From the NCBI GenBank assembly GCA_947259705.1, contig CAMYNL010000004.1, positions 212,658 through 276,657 of the forward strand: 64,000 bases of DNA, written 5' to 3'. Shown here piece after piece: positions 23,882 to 33,868 of the stretch (its first letter is position 1; every line of letters begins with the position of its first letter). The stretch is from an uncultured Gammaproteobacteria bacterium. Its GTDB lineage: Bacteria; Pseudomonadota; Gammaproteobacteria; Arenicellales; JAANXG01. The notes below the pieces were generated by a model, which searched no databases, was not told the origin of the DNA, and saw only the letters and a program-made list of their open reading frames with translations. The position numbers and the translations under genes are program-made.

Positions 23882-25072
23882 TTACGCCGTTGCCGGGGCG
23901 AGTTCGTAGCGTTTTAACTTGGCGGAGAAATCCCTTAGTGCCTCGATTCCCGAGGCCTCGGCGCTGCGGCACCACTCCTCGAGCGCCAGCAGCAGGTTCT
24001 CCTGGCCTGCGTTGGCACGGGTCCATACCGCCTGCAGCCGCTGCTTCATTACGTAGACGGTGTCCAGCCGCGGGCTGAGGTTCAGCGCACTGCGCAACTG
24101 CGTGCGCGCGCTGTCGCTGAGCAGGCTCGCTTCACGCCGCATCAGCCGCCGGGCGCGCTTTAGCAGCGAGCGGGTAGTTCTGTCCGCCCCCAGCTTGTGC
24201 AACTCCTCGGCGTGGACATTGTTCAGCACTTCCCCGGCGAAGTTCGCCATCACCTGGAAGCGGCTGCTGATCAGGGCGCGTACCGTGTCCAGGTCGAACT
24301 GCGTCTTTGACTCGTTGACTATCAGGGATGGCGCGGTCTTCTTCACCTCGGCCAGACGCAGGGCGCCGAGAATTCGCAGGTACAACCAGCCGAGGTCGAG
24401 CTCCCAGCTTTTATTCGAGAACTTGGCGGAGCTGGCGTAGGCGTGGTGGTTGTTGTGCAGCTCCTCGCCACCAATGAAGAAGCCCCACGGGACGATGTTT
24501 TTGCTGGCGTCACCGACCTCGAAATTCCGGTATCCCCAGTAGTGGCCGATGCCGTTGATCACCCCGGCCGCCCACAGCGGTATCCATATCATCTGCGTGG
24601 CCCAGATCAGTGAGCCTGCCAGCGGGCCGAACAGGGCGAGGTCAATGGCCAGCAAGAGCAGCACCCCCAGGCCGTTGTGCGGCGTATAGAGATGCCGCTC
24701 GATCCAGTCATCCGGAGTTCCGGTACCGTACTTCTGCACGGTGTCGGTATTACCGGCCTCGCGGCGATACAGCCAGGCTCCCAGCCACAACACCTTGTGT
24801 ATGCCATAGATCTGAGGACTGTGCGGATCATCCTCGGTTTCCACCCGGGCGTGGTGCTTGCGATGTACCGCCACCCACTCCCGGGTCACCATACCGGTGG
24901 TGAGCCACAGCCAGAATCGGAAGAAATGGCTCACAGACGGATGGTACCGAACCGCCATGTGGGCTTGGCAACGATGCAGGTACAGGGTCACGCAGGCAAT
25001 GGTGATCTGCGCGAGGATGAGCGCGGTGAGAACGTAGCCCCACCACGGTAGCTGGATTAAACCGTCAGTCAT
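23882..25072 (-). CDS. Membrane fatty acid desaturase (acyl-CoA delta-9 desaturase type)
   Basis: The 396-residue protein has three His boxes: HRCQAH near residue 33, HRKHH near 71, and HNNHH near 207, the diiron ligands of the stearoyl-CoA desaturase class. Four hydrophobic segments alternate with them. The C-terminal third (after about residue 290) is a soluble helical extension without His boxes. It introduces a cis double bond into membrane fatty acids aerobically. The gene runs away from ppiC with a 56-nt gap that contains a GACTAGC/GCTAGTC inverted repeat. Confidence 0.88.
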   Translation of the reverse strand: MTDGLIQLPWWGYVLTALILAQITIACVTLYLHRCQAHMAVRYHPSVSHFFRFWLWLTTGMVTREWVAVHRKHHARVETEDDPHSPQIYGIHKVLWLGAWLYRREAGNTDTVQKYGTGTPDDWIERHLYTPHNGLGVLLLLAIDLALFGPLAGSLIWATQMIWIPLWAAGVINGIGHYWGYRNFEVGDASKNIVPWGFFIGGEELHNNHHAYASSAKFSNKSWELDLGWLYLRILGALRLAEVKKTAPSLIVNESKTQFDLDTVRALISSRFQVMANFAGEVLNNVHAEELHKLGADRTTRSLLKRARRLMRREASLLSDSARTQLRSALNLSPRLDTVYVMKQRLQAVWTRANAGQENLLLALEEWCRSAEASGIEALRDFSAKLKRYELAPATA

Positions 25073-25128
25073 ATTGATTGGAAACCCCCTGGTATACGCA
25101 AGCTGACTAGCAGCATTGGCTGTCTAAG

Positions 25129-25410
25129 CTAGTCGGTTCTCTCGGTAATTTCAACGAGATGCCAGCCGAACTGGGTCTTGACCGGGCCGTGGGCCCCGCC
25201 GACCGTTTCCTCGAAGACGACGCGGTCGAACTCCGGAACCATCTGTCCGGGTCCGAACTCGCCAAGGTCGCCACCGCGGCGTCCCGAAGGGCAGCGGGAG
25301 TGTTCCCGCGCCAGTGCCGCGAAATCGGCGCCGTCGTCGATTTGCTGCTTCAGGTCAAGACACAATTCCTCACTGTCTACGAGGATATGCCTGGCACGTG
25401 CTGTAGTCAT
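25129..25410 (-). CDS. ppiC: Parvulin-type peptidyl-prolyl cis-trans isomerase
   Basis: The 93-residue protein is a single parvulin domain, the same length as E. coli PpiC and with matching blocks (ARHILV, SRCPSGRRGGDLGEFGPGQM, VPEFDRVVF, TQFGWHLVEI). It speeds up proline isomerisation in the cytoplasm. It has no signal peptide. The gene diverges from dapA. Confidence 0.92.
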   Translation of the reverse strand: MTTARARHILVDSEELCLDLKQQIDDGADFAALAREHSRCPSGRRGGDLGEFGPGQMVPEFDRVVFEETVGGAHGPVKTQFGWHLVEITERTD

Positions 25411-25635
25411 ATTGGAGCCTGCAGTGTGGATGAAAGTTCACCATATCATGCAGCGTCCTTGATTGTCGCCGGCCGGGGGGCAATGCCGGCGGCACCGCGG
25501 GCCCCCCGGGGGTGAGCGTTGACGCAGCGGCGCAGACAGCCTCCGCGTCGCCCCGTGCCCGCGACAGCTGCGCCACCTTGTTATTCCCCAAACAGGCCAG
25601 TACCATCACACCCCATCCAATCTCGGGTTAGTCCT

Positions 25636-26523
25636 ATGTTTCAAGGCAGCATGGTCGCTCTGGTCACGCCCATGCGCGATGGCGACGACTCAGTGGATTT
25701 AGCCGCATTGAAGCGCCTCGTTGAATTCCATGTCGATAACGGCAGCAACGCCATAATCGCCGTCGGCACCACGGGTGAATCGGCGACCCTGGATTTCGAG
25801 GAACATTGCATGGTGGTCGAACACACGGTGCAGTCGGCCGCCGGCCGCATTCCCGTAATTGCCGGCACCGGTGCGAATTCGACCCGCGAGGCCATCGAGC
25901 TGACCCGGAAAGCGGCGGAGCTGAAAGTGGACGCCTGCTTGCTGGTGGTGCCGTACTACAACAAGCCCACCCAGGAAGGACTGTACCGCCATTTTCGCGC
26001 CATAGCCGAAGCGGTAGCGGTGCCGCAGATCCTCTACAACGTGCCCGGACGGACCGCCTGCGATATGCTGACGCCCACCTGCCAAAGACTGGCGCAGATC
26101 GACAACATAGTGGGCCTGAAGGACGCCACCGGGGACCTCGGACGGGCGCGGGAGTTGATCGACAGCTGCGGCGGCAAAATGGACATCTTTTCGGGAGACG
26201 ACGCCACCGCGCTGGAACACATGCTATTGGGGGGCAGGGGGGATATCTCCGTGACCGCCAACGTTGCGCCCCGCGCGATGGCGGACATGTGTGCGGCGGC
26301 GCTGGCCGGGGAGGAGGGCAGGGCGCGCAGCACCGATGCTACGCTGCGCGGATTGCACGATTCCCTGTTCCTGGAATCCAACCCGATACCGGTGAAGTGG
26401 GCGGTCCATAAGTTGGGCCTGATCGGCCCCGCCATTCGCCTGCCGATGACGCCGCTTTCGCGGCAGTACCACGAGCCGGTGCGCGCCGCCATGCGGCAGG
26501 CCGGGGTGCATTTGGAGCAGTAG
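25636..26523 (+). CDS. dapA: 4-hydroxy-tetrahydrodipicolinate synthase
   Basis: The 295-residue TIM-barrel enzyme starts at MFQGSMVALVTPM. Active-site features are GTTGES near residue 44, Tyr in LYNVPGRTACDM near 133, and the Schiff-base Lys in VGLKDATGD near 161. It condenses pyruvate with aspartate semialdehyde in lysine and diaminopimelate synthesis. bamC starts right after its stop (0 nt). An upstream extension of the frame is not conserved. Confidence 0.95.
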   Translation: MFQGSMVALVTPMRDGDDSVDLAALKRLVEFHVDNGSNAIIAVGTTGESATLDFEEHCMVVEHTVQSAAGRIPVIAGTGANSTREAIELTRKAAELKVDACLLVVPYYNKPTQEGLYRHFRAIAEAVAVPQILYNVPGRTACDMLTPTCQRLAQIDNIVGLKDATGDLGRARELIDSCGGKMDIFSGDDATALEHMLLGGRGDISVTANVAPRAMADMCAAALAGEEGRARSTDATLRGLHDSLFLESNPIPVKWAVHKLGLIGPAIRLPMTPLSRQYHEPVRAAMRQAGVHLEQ

Positions 26524-27210
26524 ATGAAAAGATTCGGATCACTCGTGCTGCTGGCAGTGCTGGCGGTCGGTCTGACGGCCGGCTGTGGCTCGTTGAGAAA
26601 GACCATGGGTACCAAGCCGGTCGACTACAAGTCCGCGCGTCAGCTGCCCCCACTGAAGATTCCGCCAGATCTGATCGAGGCGTCACGGCAGGATACGAAT
26701 CCCTTTCCGCCGGTACCGGCGGAGATCACGCCCCTGGGCGACGGACCTCCGATAAGCGGCCAGGCGCTCGTGGAGCCGGCCGGCGTCCGGCCGGAACCAG
26801 GACTATCCGCGGCGGTTACACCGCAGGCGCCACGACGGGCACGTCTTGGGCGGTCCAGCGACGGTGTGGCAACCCTGGCTCTGGAAGAACGATTCGAGCG
26901 CGCCTGGGTGGAAATAGGCACATCACTGGACAGCATGAGTGCCCTCAGTATCCAGAACGAGGACCCGGATGCGGGAGTGTTCGTGGTTCAGTATCAGGCG
27001 CCGCCGGTGAAAAAGGAAAAACAAGGATTCTTCAAGCGGCTGTTCAGGCGTGACAAGAAATCACCCGAGCCGGTGAATTACTTCGTCACCCTGACGCCGG
27101 CAGGGTCCCTGTCGCTGGTGACGGTGAACAATGCAGAGGGCGTCCCGGACCGGACGCCCGCCGGCGAGCAGATCCTCGCCATGCTCCACGGGCAGCTCCG
27201 GCAACAGTAG
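26524..27210 (+). CDS. bamC: Outer membrane assembly lipoprotein BamC (NlpB)
   Basis: The 228-residue protein has a lipoprotein signal with the lipobox LTAGC (Cys at residue 20). A Pro-rich linker with PPLKIPPDL follows, then a single C-terminal helix-grip domain ([18 protein letters not shown]). E. coli BamC has two such domains in 344 residues, so this is a short form. Order dapA-bamC-purC is conserved in gammaproteobacteria, which strengthens the call. Confidence 0.85.
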   Translation: MKRFGSLVLLAVLAVGLTAGCGSLRKTMGTKPVDYKSARQLPPLKIPPDLIEASRQDTNPFPPVPAEITPLGDGPPISGQALVEPAGVRPEPGLSAAVTPQAPRRARLGRSSDGVATLALEERFERAWVEIGTSLDSMSALSIQNEDPDAGVFVVQYQAPPVKKEKQGFFKRLFRRDKKSPEPVNYFVTLTPAGSLSLVTVNNAEGVPDRTPAGEQILAMLHGQLRQQ

Positions 27211-27280
27211 TTTTGGCTCGCGCGACAAGAATCCTGGTGGCGGGGTAACCCGGCGCCGATCATCCATATGGGAGCATTCC

Positions 27281-27994
27281 ATGCGACGCGGTGAACATCT
27301 GTACGCGGGTAAGGCCAAGTCGGTCTATACGACCGACGACCCCGATCATCTCATTCTGCATTTTCGCAATGATACCTCGGCTTTCGACGGCGAGAAGACC
27401 GCTCAACTCGAGCGTAAGGGAATGGTCAACAACAAGTTCAACGCCTTCATCATGCAGAAACTGGAGGCGGGCGGCGTCAAGACCCATTTCGAGCGCGTGT
27501 TGTCGGACGATGAATCAGTGGTCAAGTGCCTGGATATGATCCCGGTGGAGTGCGTGGTGCGCAACGTGGCGGCGGGCTCGATCTGCAAGCGTTTGGGTGT
27601 GCACGAGGGAATAGACCTGGATCCCCCGACATTCGAATTCTTCCTCAAGGATGACGCACGCCACGACCCCATGATCAACGAATATCATATCCGCGCATTC
27701 GGCTGGGCGAGCCAGGAAGAGATCGACGAGATGATTGCTGCGACCTTCAGGGTCAACGAACTGTTGACCAGGCTGTTCGCGGACGGAGAAATGATTCTGG
27801 TGGATTTCAAGCTGGAGTTCGGGCGATTTCATGGAGAAATTCTGCTCGGCGATGAGTTCACCCCCGACGGATGCCGCATCTGGGATGCTCACACCCGCGA
27901 GAAACTGGACAAGGACCGTTTCCGGCGTGATCTCGGCGGCGTCGTGGAGGCCTACGAGGAGGTGGCGCACCGGCTTGGCGTGTCCCTCGGATAG
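27281..27994 (+). CDS. purC: Phosphoribosylaminoimidazole-succinocarboxamide synthase (SAICAR synthetase)
   Basis: This 237-residue enzyme starts at [16 protein letters not shown]. Its hallmarks are NDTSAFDG near residue 30, [12 protein letters not shown] near 90, and LVDFKLEFG near 172. It joins aspartate to CAIR in purine synthesis. Length equals E. coli PurC. It sits 70 nt after bamC and 25 nt before purL. Confidence 0.95.
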   Translation: MRRGEHLYAGKAKSVYTTDDPDHLILHFRNDTSAFDGEKTAQLERKGMVNNKFNAFIMQKLEAGGVKTHFERVLSDDESVVKCLDMIPVECVVRNVAAGSICKRLGVHEGIDLDPPTFEFFLKDDARHDPMINEYHIRAFGWASQEEIDEMIAATFRVNELLTRLFADGEMILVDFKLEFGRFHGEILLGDEFTPDGCRIWDAHTREKLDKDRFRRDLGGVVEAYEEVAHRLGVSLG

Positions 27995-28019
27995 CCTGCT
28001 GCCGCGGAACTACAGAACC

Positions 28020-31000
28020 GTGCTGCACTTTCGCGGCAATACCGCGTTGTCGGGGTTCCGCAGACAGAAGGTGCTGGCGTTGCTGCACCGGGAGGCTGCG
28101 CAGATAGAGGCTGTCCACGCCGTCTACTGGCATTTCGTCGACCTCGATGCCGAGCTGTCAGAGCGGGACGGGGAGGTGCTGGGACGCTTGCTGCAATACG
28201 GACCGCGCAGTGACCCGGAACCGGTGGAGGGGGAGCTGTTCATCGTCGTCCCTCGACTGGGTACGATTTCGCCCTGGTCCACCAAGGCCACGGACATCGC
28301 GCAACGTTGCGGCTTGGCACAGGTCCGTCGCGTTGAGCGGGGGATCGTCTGGTCGATGCGAATGCGCGGTCATCGGGCCCCGGACCCCGCCCAGCGCCGG
28401 GCAATCGCTGCACGACTCCATGATCCCATGACCGAATCGGTTTTTCGCGAACTGGCCGAAACGGGAAACATGTTCCGGCGCTCCCGGCCCGCCGCATTGT
28501 CGGCGGTGGATGTACTGGGAGGCGGAAGGTCGGCGTTGGTGGAGGCTAATGCGGACCTCGGCCTGGCGCTCTCTGAGGGCGAGATTGACTATCTCACGGA
28601 GCAGTTTGTCGCGCTGGGACGCAACCCCACCGACGTGGAATTGATGATGTTCGCCCAGGTCAATTCCGAGCACTGCCGCCACAAGATCTTCAATGCCGAC
28701 TGGATCATAGACGGGGAGCCGCAGGCCCATTCCCTGTTTGACATGATTCGCGAGACCCATCGCCGCCACGAGCGGGGCACGCTGGTGGCCTACACTGACA
28801 ATTCCGCGGTGCTGGAAGGGTCCCGGGCACGGCGATTTTTTCCTGCTGGCCCCGGGCGTGAGTACCGGTATGTCGAGGAACCCGCTCATATCATCTGCAA
28901 GGTGGAGACCCACAATCATCCCACCGCGATCTCGCCGTTCCCGGGCGCGGCGACCGGATCCGGCGGCGAGATTCGCGACGAGGGCGCCACCGGCAGGGGT
29001 GCCAAACCTAAGGCCGGGCTTACCGGGTTCTCGGTATCGGACCTGTGCCTGCCGGATGCGCGGCGTCCCTGGGAGGACGCGGCGCACGGACCGGCACGCA
29101 TCGCCCCTGCCCTGCAGATCATGCTGGAGGGGCCGATAGGCGGCGCCTCGTTCAACAACGAGTTCGGCCGCCCCAACATATGCGGCTATTTCCGCACCTA
29201 CGACGAGCGGGTGCCGGCGCCGGGCGGCAGCGAACGTCGGGGTTACCACAAGCCGATCATGATAGCCGGCGGGCTCGGCAACATACGCTCCCAGCACGTG
29301 GAGAAACAGGAGATCCCGCCCGACGCCTGCATCGTCGTGCTGGGGGGGCCGGCCATGCTGATCGGCCTGGGCGGCGGCGCCGCCTCCAGCGTGGCTACCG
29401 GCACCAGCAGCGAAGACCTCGACTTCGCGTCTGTGCAGCGCGGTAACCCGGAGATGCAGCGGCGCTGCCAGGAGGTGATTGATCATTGCTGGGCGATGGG
29501 CGAGGACAACCCGATACTGTCCATCCACGACATCGGCGCCGGCGGCCTGTCCAATGCGCTGCCTGAACTGGTGCATGCCTGCGGCCGCGGCGGTCACTTC
29601 CAGCTACGCGAAGTGCTCAACGACGATCCGGGCATGAACCCGATGCAGATCTGGTGCAACGAGGCCCAGGAGCGCTACGTGCTCGCGGTGGAACCGGCGC
29701 GCCTGGAGGAATTCCGGCGACTGTGCGCGCGTGAGCGTTGCCTGTACAGCGTCGTGGGTCAGGCCACGGAGGCTGAGCGACTGCGGCTCGACGACAGTCA
29801 GTTTGTTGACCGCGGCGTTCCCTTCACCACTCCTATCGATATGGAGATGGGGCTGTTGTTCGGCAAGCCTCCCAAGATGACCCGGGATGTGACCCGCACG
29901 GCGCGCCCGCTGCGACTGCTCAACCTTGCCGACAAGCCGCTCGCGGAAGCAGTGGAGCGGGTGCTGCAGCTACCCGCGGTCGCCGATAAGACCTTCCTGG
30001 TCACCATCGGCGACCGCAGTGTCACCGGCCTGGTTTGCCGCGATCCCATGGTCGGGCCCTGGCAGGTGCCGGTGGCGGATGTGGCGGTGACCGCGGCCGA
30101 CTACGCCGGTTACGCCGGCGAGGCCATGGCCATGGGGGAACGCACGCCGCTGGCGCTGATCGATCCGGCGGCAAGCGGTCGCATGGCGGTGGCCGAAGCG
30201 CTGACCAACATCGCCGCAGCGCCCTTGCGTGATCTCGGGGAGGTTAAACTCTCTGCCAACTGGATGGCGGCCGCTGGCCACCCGGGTGAGGACGCGGCCC
30301 TTTTCGACACCGTGCGCGCGGTAGGCCTGGAGTTGTGTCCCGCGCTGGGGATTGCCATCCCGGTCGGCAAGGATTCCATGTCGATGAAGACGGTATGGCA
30401 CGACGAAACCGGCGAGCATGAAGTCACCGCGCCCCTGTCACTGATTGTCAGTGCCTTCGCCCCGGTGGACGACGTACGTCGGACGCTCACGCCCGCGCTG
30501 CAGCGCGACGCCGCGGACAGTGAACTGGTACTGGTGGATCTCGGGGCGGGCAGGAATCGTCTCGGCGGATCCGCGCTGGCACAGGTTTTCAATCAGCTGG
30601 GCGATGAGGCGCCGGACGTTGTCGACCCGGCGTTGCTGCGGGGGTTTCTGCTGGCGATCCAGGAGCTGAACCGGGAGGGCCTGCTGCTTGCCTATCACGA
30701 CCGCTCCGACGGCGGCCTGCTGGCCGCGCTCTGTGAAATGGCCTTTGCCGGCCGTGTGGGTCTGGACATCGACATTGTCGCGTTGCCGGGGGAGCCGCTG
30801 GCCGTGCTGTTCAATGAGGAGCTGGGCGCGCTGCTGCAGCTGCGCGCCGCGCACCGGGAGACGGCCTGGAGGGTGCTCACGGCCCACGGCCTGGACCATA
30901 TGTTCCATGTGGTGGGAAGCCTATCTGCGGATGACCGTGTCACCGTGCGTCGCGGTGAGGAGATTCTGTTTTCGGCGTCACGCACGAGCCTGCACCGCAG

Positions 31001-31937
31001 CTGGTCGGATACAAGCTGGCGCATGCAGCGCCTGCGTGACAACCCTCGGTGCGCCGACGAAGAGCGAGCCCGCATCGATGATGCGGAGGATCCCGGCCTG
31101 CATGCCGTTTTGACCTTCGACATGGACGCAGACATCGCGGCGCCCTACATTGTTGGCGGTGCCCGACCCAGGGTGGCGGTGCTGCGCGAGCAAGGGGTGA
31201 ACGGACAGCTGGAGATGGCGGCCGCCTTCGACCGCGCAGGGTTCTGTGCCGTGGACGTCACCATGAGCGACGTCATCGAGGGACGTGCCAGGCTGGACAC
31301 GTTCACCGGGCTGGCCGCCTGCGGCGGTTTTTCATTCGGTGACGTGCTGGGGGCCGGCGAAGGATGGGCAAAGTCGATTCTTTTCAACGCCGCGGCGCGC
31401 GACGAGTTCGCGGACTTCTTCGACCGCGGCGAAACCTTCACACTGGGAGTGTGCAACGGCTGCCAGATGTTGTCCTCGCTGCGCGAGTTGATCCCGGGCA
31501 GCGAGGGATGGCCCCGGTTTGTGCGCAACAGTTCGGAGCAGTTCGAGGCCCGGCTGGTGATGGTGGAGATACTCCCCGGTCCTTCGGTGCTGTTGCAGGG
31601 CATGGGCGGTTCGCGGCTGCCGGTGGTGGTGGCGCATGGTGAAGGACGCGTTGAGTTCCGCCGCGCGGCGGACCGGGACGCCGTTGTCGCGGCGGGCCGG
31701 GTAGCGATGAGGTACGTGGAAAACCGGGGCGCCGCTACCGAGGTCTATCCCTACAACCCCAACGGCTCCGCCCTGGGCATCACCGGCCTGACATCCGCCG
31801 ATGGCCGCGTGACCATCATGATGCCGCACCCGGAACGGCTGTTCCGTGCCATCCAGCATTCCTGGGCGCCGCGGGACTGGGACGAGGCGGGCCCGTGGCT
31901 GCGGTTGTTTCGCAATGCCCGGGTATGGGTGGGTTAA
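28020..31937 (+). CDS. purL: Phosphoribosylformylglycinamidine synthase, large single-chain form
   Basis: The 1305-residue protein (GTG start, [13 protein letters not shown]) is the full PurL of gammaproteobacteria: N-terminal domain, FGAM synthase core with the catalytic [10 protein letters not shown] near residue 300, and a C-terminal glutaminase domain with the nucleophile Cys in [10 protein letters not shown] near 1148 and the HPERLFR His. It makes FGAM from FGAR and glutamine. The open frame extends upstream into purC, but homology starts at the GTG. E. coli PurL has 1295 residues. Confidence 0.95.
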   Translation: MLHFRGNTALSGFRRQKVLALLHREAAQIEAVHAVYWHFVDLDAELSERDGEVLGRLLQYGPRSDPEPVEGELFIVVPRLGTISPWSTKATDIAQRCGLAQVRRVERGIVWSMRMRGHRAPDPAQRRAIAARLHDPMTESVFRELAETGNMFRRSRPAALSAVDVLGGGRSALVEANADLGLALSEGEIDYLTEQFVALGRNPTDVELMMFAQVNSEHCRHKIFNADWIIDGEPQAHSLFDMIRETHRRHERGTLVAYTDNSAVLEGSRARRFFPAGPGREYRYVEEPAHIICKVETHNHPTAISPFPGAATGSGGEIRDEGATGRGAKPKAGLTGFSVSDLCLPDARRPWEDAAHGPARIAPALQIMLEGPIGGASFNNEFGRPNICGYFRTYDERVPAPGGSERRGYHKPIMIAGGLGNIRSQHVEKQEIPPDACIVVLGGPAMLIGLGGGAASSVATGTSSEDLDFASVQRGNPEMQRRCQEVIDHCWAMGEDNPILSIHDIGAGGLSNALPELVHACGRGGHFQLREVLNDDPGMNPMQIWCNEAQERYVLAVEPARLEEFRRLCARERCLYSVVGQATEAERLRLDDSQFVDRGVPFTTPIDMEMGLLFGKPPKMTRDVTRTARPLRLLNLADKPLAEAVERVLQLPAVADKTFLVTIGDRSVTGLVCRDPMVGPWQVPVADVAVTAADYAGYAGEAMAMGERTPLALIDPAASGRMAVAEALTNIAAAPLRDLGEVKLSANWMAAAGHPGEDAALFDTVRAVGLELCPALGIAIPVGKDSMSMKTVWHDETGEHEVTAPLSLIVSAFAPVDDVRRTLTPALQRDAADSELVLVDLGAGRNRLGGSALAQVFNQLGDEAPDVVDPALLRGFLLAIQELNREGLLLAYHDRSDGGLLAALCEMAFAGRVGLDIDIVALPGEPLAVLFNEELGALLQLRAAHRETAWRVLTAHGLDHMFHVVGSLSADDRVTVRRGEEILFSASRTSLHRSWSDTSWRMQRLRDNPRCADEERARIDDAEDPGLHAVLTFDMDADIAAPYIVGGARPRVAVLREQGVNGQLEMAAAFDRAGFCAVDVTMSDVIEGRARLDTFTGLAACGGFSFGDVLGAGEGWAKSILFNAAARDEFADFFDRGETFTLGVCNGCQMLSSLRELIPGSEGWPRFVRNSSEQFEARLVMVEILPGPSVLLQGMGGSRLPVVVAHGEGRVEFRRAADRDAVVAAGRVAMRYVENRGAATEVYPYNPNGSALGITGLTSADGRVTIMMPHPERLFRAIQHSWAPRDWDEAGPWLRLFRNARVWVG

Positions 31938-31997
31938 CGGGATGACTGATCCAGTAGCCGAGTGGGCCACGATGGCTCTACGACTAGGGTTGGATCG

Positions 31998-32432
31998 ATG
32001 AGCATTGCGGTGGCCCGTTTCACCTGGGGGAGCTACCTGCTGCGCCTGCTGGGCGCGCTGGTCCTGGTGTTCGTCACCTACAACCCGCATGAGATTTCCT
32101 ACTACCACTGGCTGCGGCCCGCCTTGTCGGATTTCAGCCGGCTCGGCGCCGTGATGGCGTTCGCAGGCGTGGTGATACTGATCCTGTGGGCTATCTACCT
32201 GCGCGCCACGTTCAGGTCCCTGGGGGCCTTTGGCACGCTGCTGGCGGTCGCCTTCTTCGCCACCCTGATCTGGGTGTTCATCACCTATGTCCCGCTCGCC
32301 ACCGATAACTACAAGGTCATCGTCTATCTCGGCATGGTGGCGCTGGCCGGGGTGCTGTCCGCGGGGGTCTCCTGGTCCCATGTCCGTCGGCGGATCACCG
32401 GTCAACTCGATGTGGACGACGTGGATCAATGA
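31998..32432 (+). CDS. DUF6524 family membrane protein
   Basis: The 144-residue protein has four hydrophobic segments (about residues 9-26, 48-66, 78-96 and 106-124) and a short acidic tail (DVDDVDQ). It matches the pattern of the DUF6524 family, whose function is unknown. It lies between purL and thyA on the same strand, 43 nt before thyA. Confidence 0.7.
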   Translation: MSIAVARFTWGSYLLRLLGALVLVFVTYNPHEISYYHWLRPALSDFSRLGAVMAFAGVVILILWAIYLRATFRSLGAFGTLLAVAFFATLIWVFITYVPLATDNYKVIVYLGMVALAGVLSAGVSWSHVRRRITGQLDVDDVDQ

Positions 32433-32475
32433 ACGCGCCGTCGCCACCTTTGCCGAGTTGTAATTAGAGCAAGCC

Positions 32476-33270
32476 ATGCAGCAATATCTCGATCTCATGC
32501 GTCATGTTCTGGATCACGGCGTGCGTAAGGCCGACCGTACCGGAACCGGCACCCTCAGCACCTTCGGCTACCAGCTGCGCTTCGACCTGGCAGCCGGTTT
32601 CCCTGTGGTGACAACCAAGAAACTCCACCTGCGGTCCATCATCCACGAGCTGTTGTGGTTCCTGCGCGGCGATACCAACATCCGCTATCTGCACGAACAC
32701 GGGGTGAGCATCTGGGACGAGTGGGCGGACGACCAGGGTGAACTGGGCCCTATCTATGGGCACCAGTGGCGATCCTGGCCGACAGCGGATGGAAACGCGG
32801 TGGATCAGATGAGCGAGGTGATTGAGCACATCCGCCGCAATCCGAATTCCCGCCGCCTCATGGTCAGCGCCTGGAACGTGGCGGAGCTGCCGAAGATGGC
32901 GCTGCCGCCCTGCCATGCGTTCTTTCAGTTTTACGTCGCCGAAGAGCGGTTGTCGTGCCAGTTGTACCAGCGCAGTGCCGATTTGTTTCTAGGCGTCCCG
33001 TTCAATATCGCGTCCTATGCCTTGCTGAGCATGATGGTGGCGCAGGTCACGGGTTACCGCCCGGGAGAGTTCGTCCACACATTCGGCGACGCGCACCTTT
33101 ACCTCAACCACCTTGACCAGGCCCGCCTGCAGCTTTCGCGTGATCCCTATCCGCTGCCGACGCTACGGATCAATCCAGAGGTGAAGGACATCTTCCGGTT
33201 CGGCTTCGAGGATTTCGAGCTGCTGGGATATCAATGCCATCCGCACATCAAAGCCGCGGTCGCGGTGTAG
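32476..33270 (+). CDS. thyA: Thymidylate synthase
   Basis: This 264-residue protein has the same length as E. coli ThyA. The nucleophile Cys lies in [12 protein letters not shown] near residue 146, followed by [20 protein letters not shown] and the N-terminal [11 protein letters not shown]. It methylates dUMP with methylene-tetrahydrofolate. The partner folA follows in the same direction. Confidence 0.97.
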   Translation: MQQYLDLMRHVLDHGVRKADRTGTGTLSTFGYQLRFDLAAGFPVVTTKKLHLRSIIHELLWFLRGDTNIRYLHEHGVSIWDEWADDQGELGPIYGHQWRSWPTADGNAVDQMSEVIEHIRRNPNSRRLMVSAWNVAELPKMALPPCHAFFQFYVAEERLSCQLYQRSADLFLGVPFNIASYALLSMMVAQVTGYRPGEFVHTFGDAHLYLNHLDQARLQLSRDPYPLPTLRINPEVKDIFRFGFEDFELLGYQCHPHIKAAVAV

Positions 33271-33346
33271 GGCCGGGCATGGGCCGTGGATGCCGTTGTC
33301 GTTGCGGTTCCGCGTGCCGCCCCGGGGCCGGGAGTCGGCCGGCCTG

Positions 33347-33868
33347 ATGCTGTCACTGATCGTAGCGATGGACCGCAACAGGTTGATCGGCGCCGACAAT
33401 GGCCTGCCCTGGCGCCTGCCGGCAGACCTCAGGAACTTCAGGGCCATGACCCTGGGCAAGCCCATCGTGATGGGACGGCGCACCCACGAGTCGCTGGGCC
33501 GCGCCCTGCCGGGCCGTCTCAACATCGTGGTGACGCGGAACCCCGACTTCGTCCCGCGCGGCGCGGTGCGGGTGGCGCACTCCCTGTGCGAGGCCCTGGC
33601 ACAGGCCGGTGACGCCCCGGAGGTGGTGGTCATCGGCGGCGCCGAACTCTACCGTCGGGTACTGCCCATCTGCGACCGCATCTACCTCACCGAGGTGCAG
33701 GGCGAGTTCAAGGGTGATACCTGGTTCCCGGAGTGGGACCGCGGCGAGTGGCGGGAGATCGAACGGGTCGAGCATCCGGCAGCGGACCCGGACGACGTCG
33801 GCTGCAGCTTCGTGATCCTGGAGCGCAAGGACAGCGGAACCGGCGCGCGCGGGCTAAAAGGCCGCTGA
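33347..33868 (+). CDS. folA: Dihydrofolate reductase
   Basis: The 173-residue enzyme starts at MLSLIVAMDRNRLIG. Typical features are the NGLPWRLPADLRNF loop with the catalytic Asp near residue 28, GRRTHESLGRALPGR, and VVIGGAELY near 95. It regenerates tetrahydrofolate used by ThyA. The 3-prime end overlaps the convergent ABC exporter gene by 15 nt. Confidence 0.95.
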   Translation: MLSLIVAMDRNRLIGADNGLPWRLPADLRNFRAMTLGKPIVMGRRTHESLGRALPGRLNIVVTRNPDFVPRGAVRVAHSLCEALAQAGDAPEVVVIGGAELYRRVLPICDRIYLTEVQGEFKGDTWFPEWDRGEWREIERVEHPAADPDDVGCSFVILERKDSGTGARGLKGR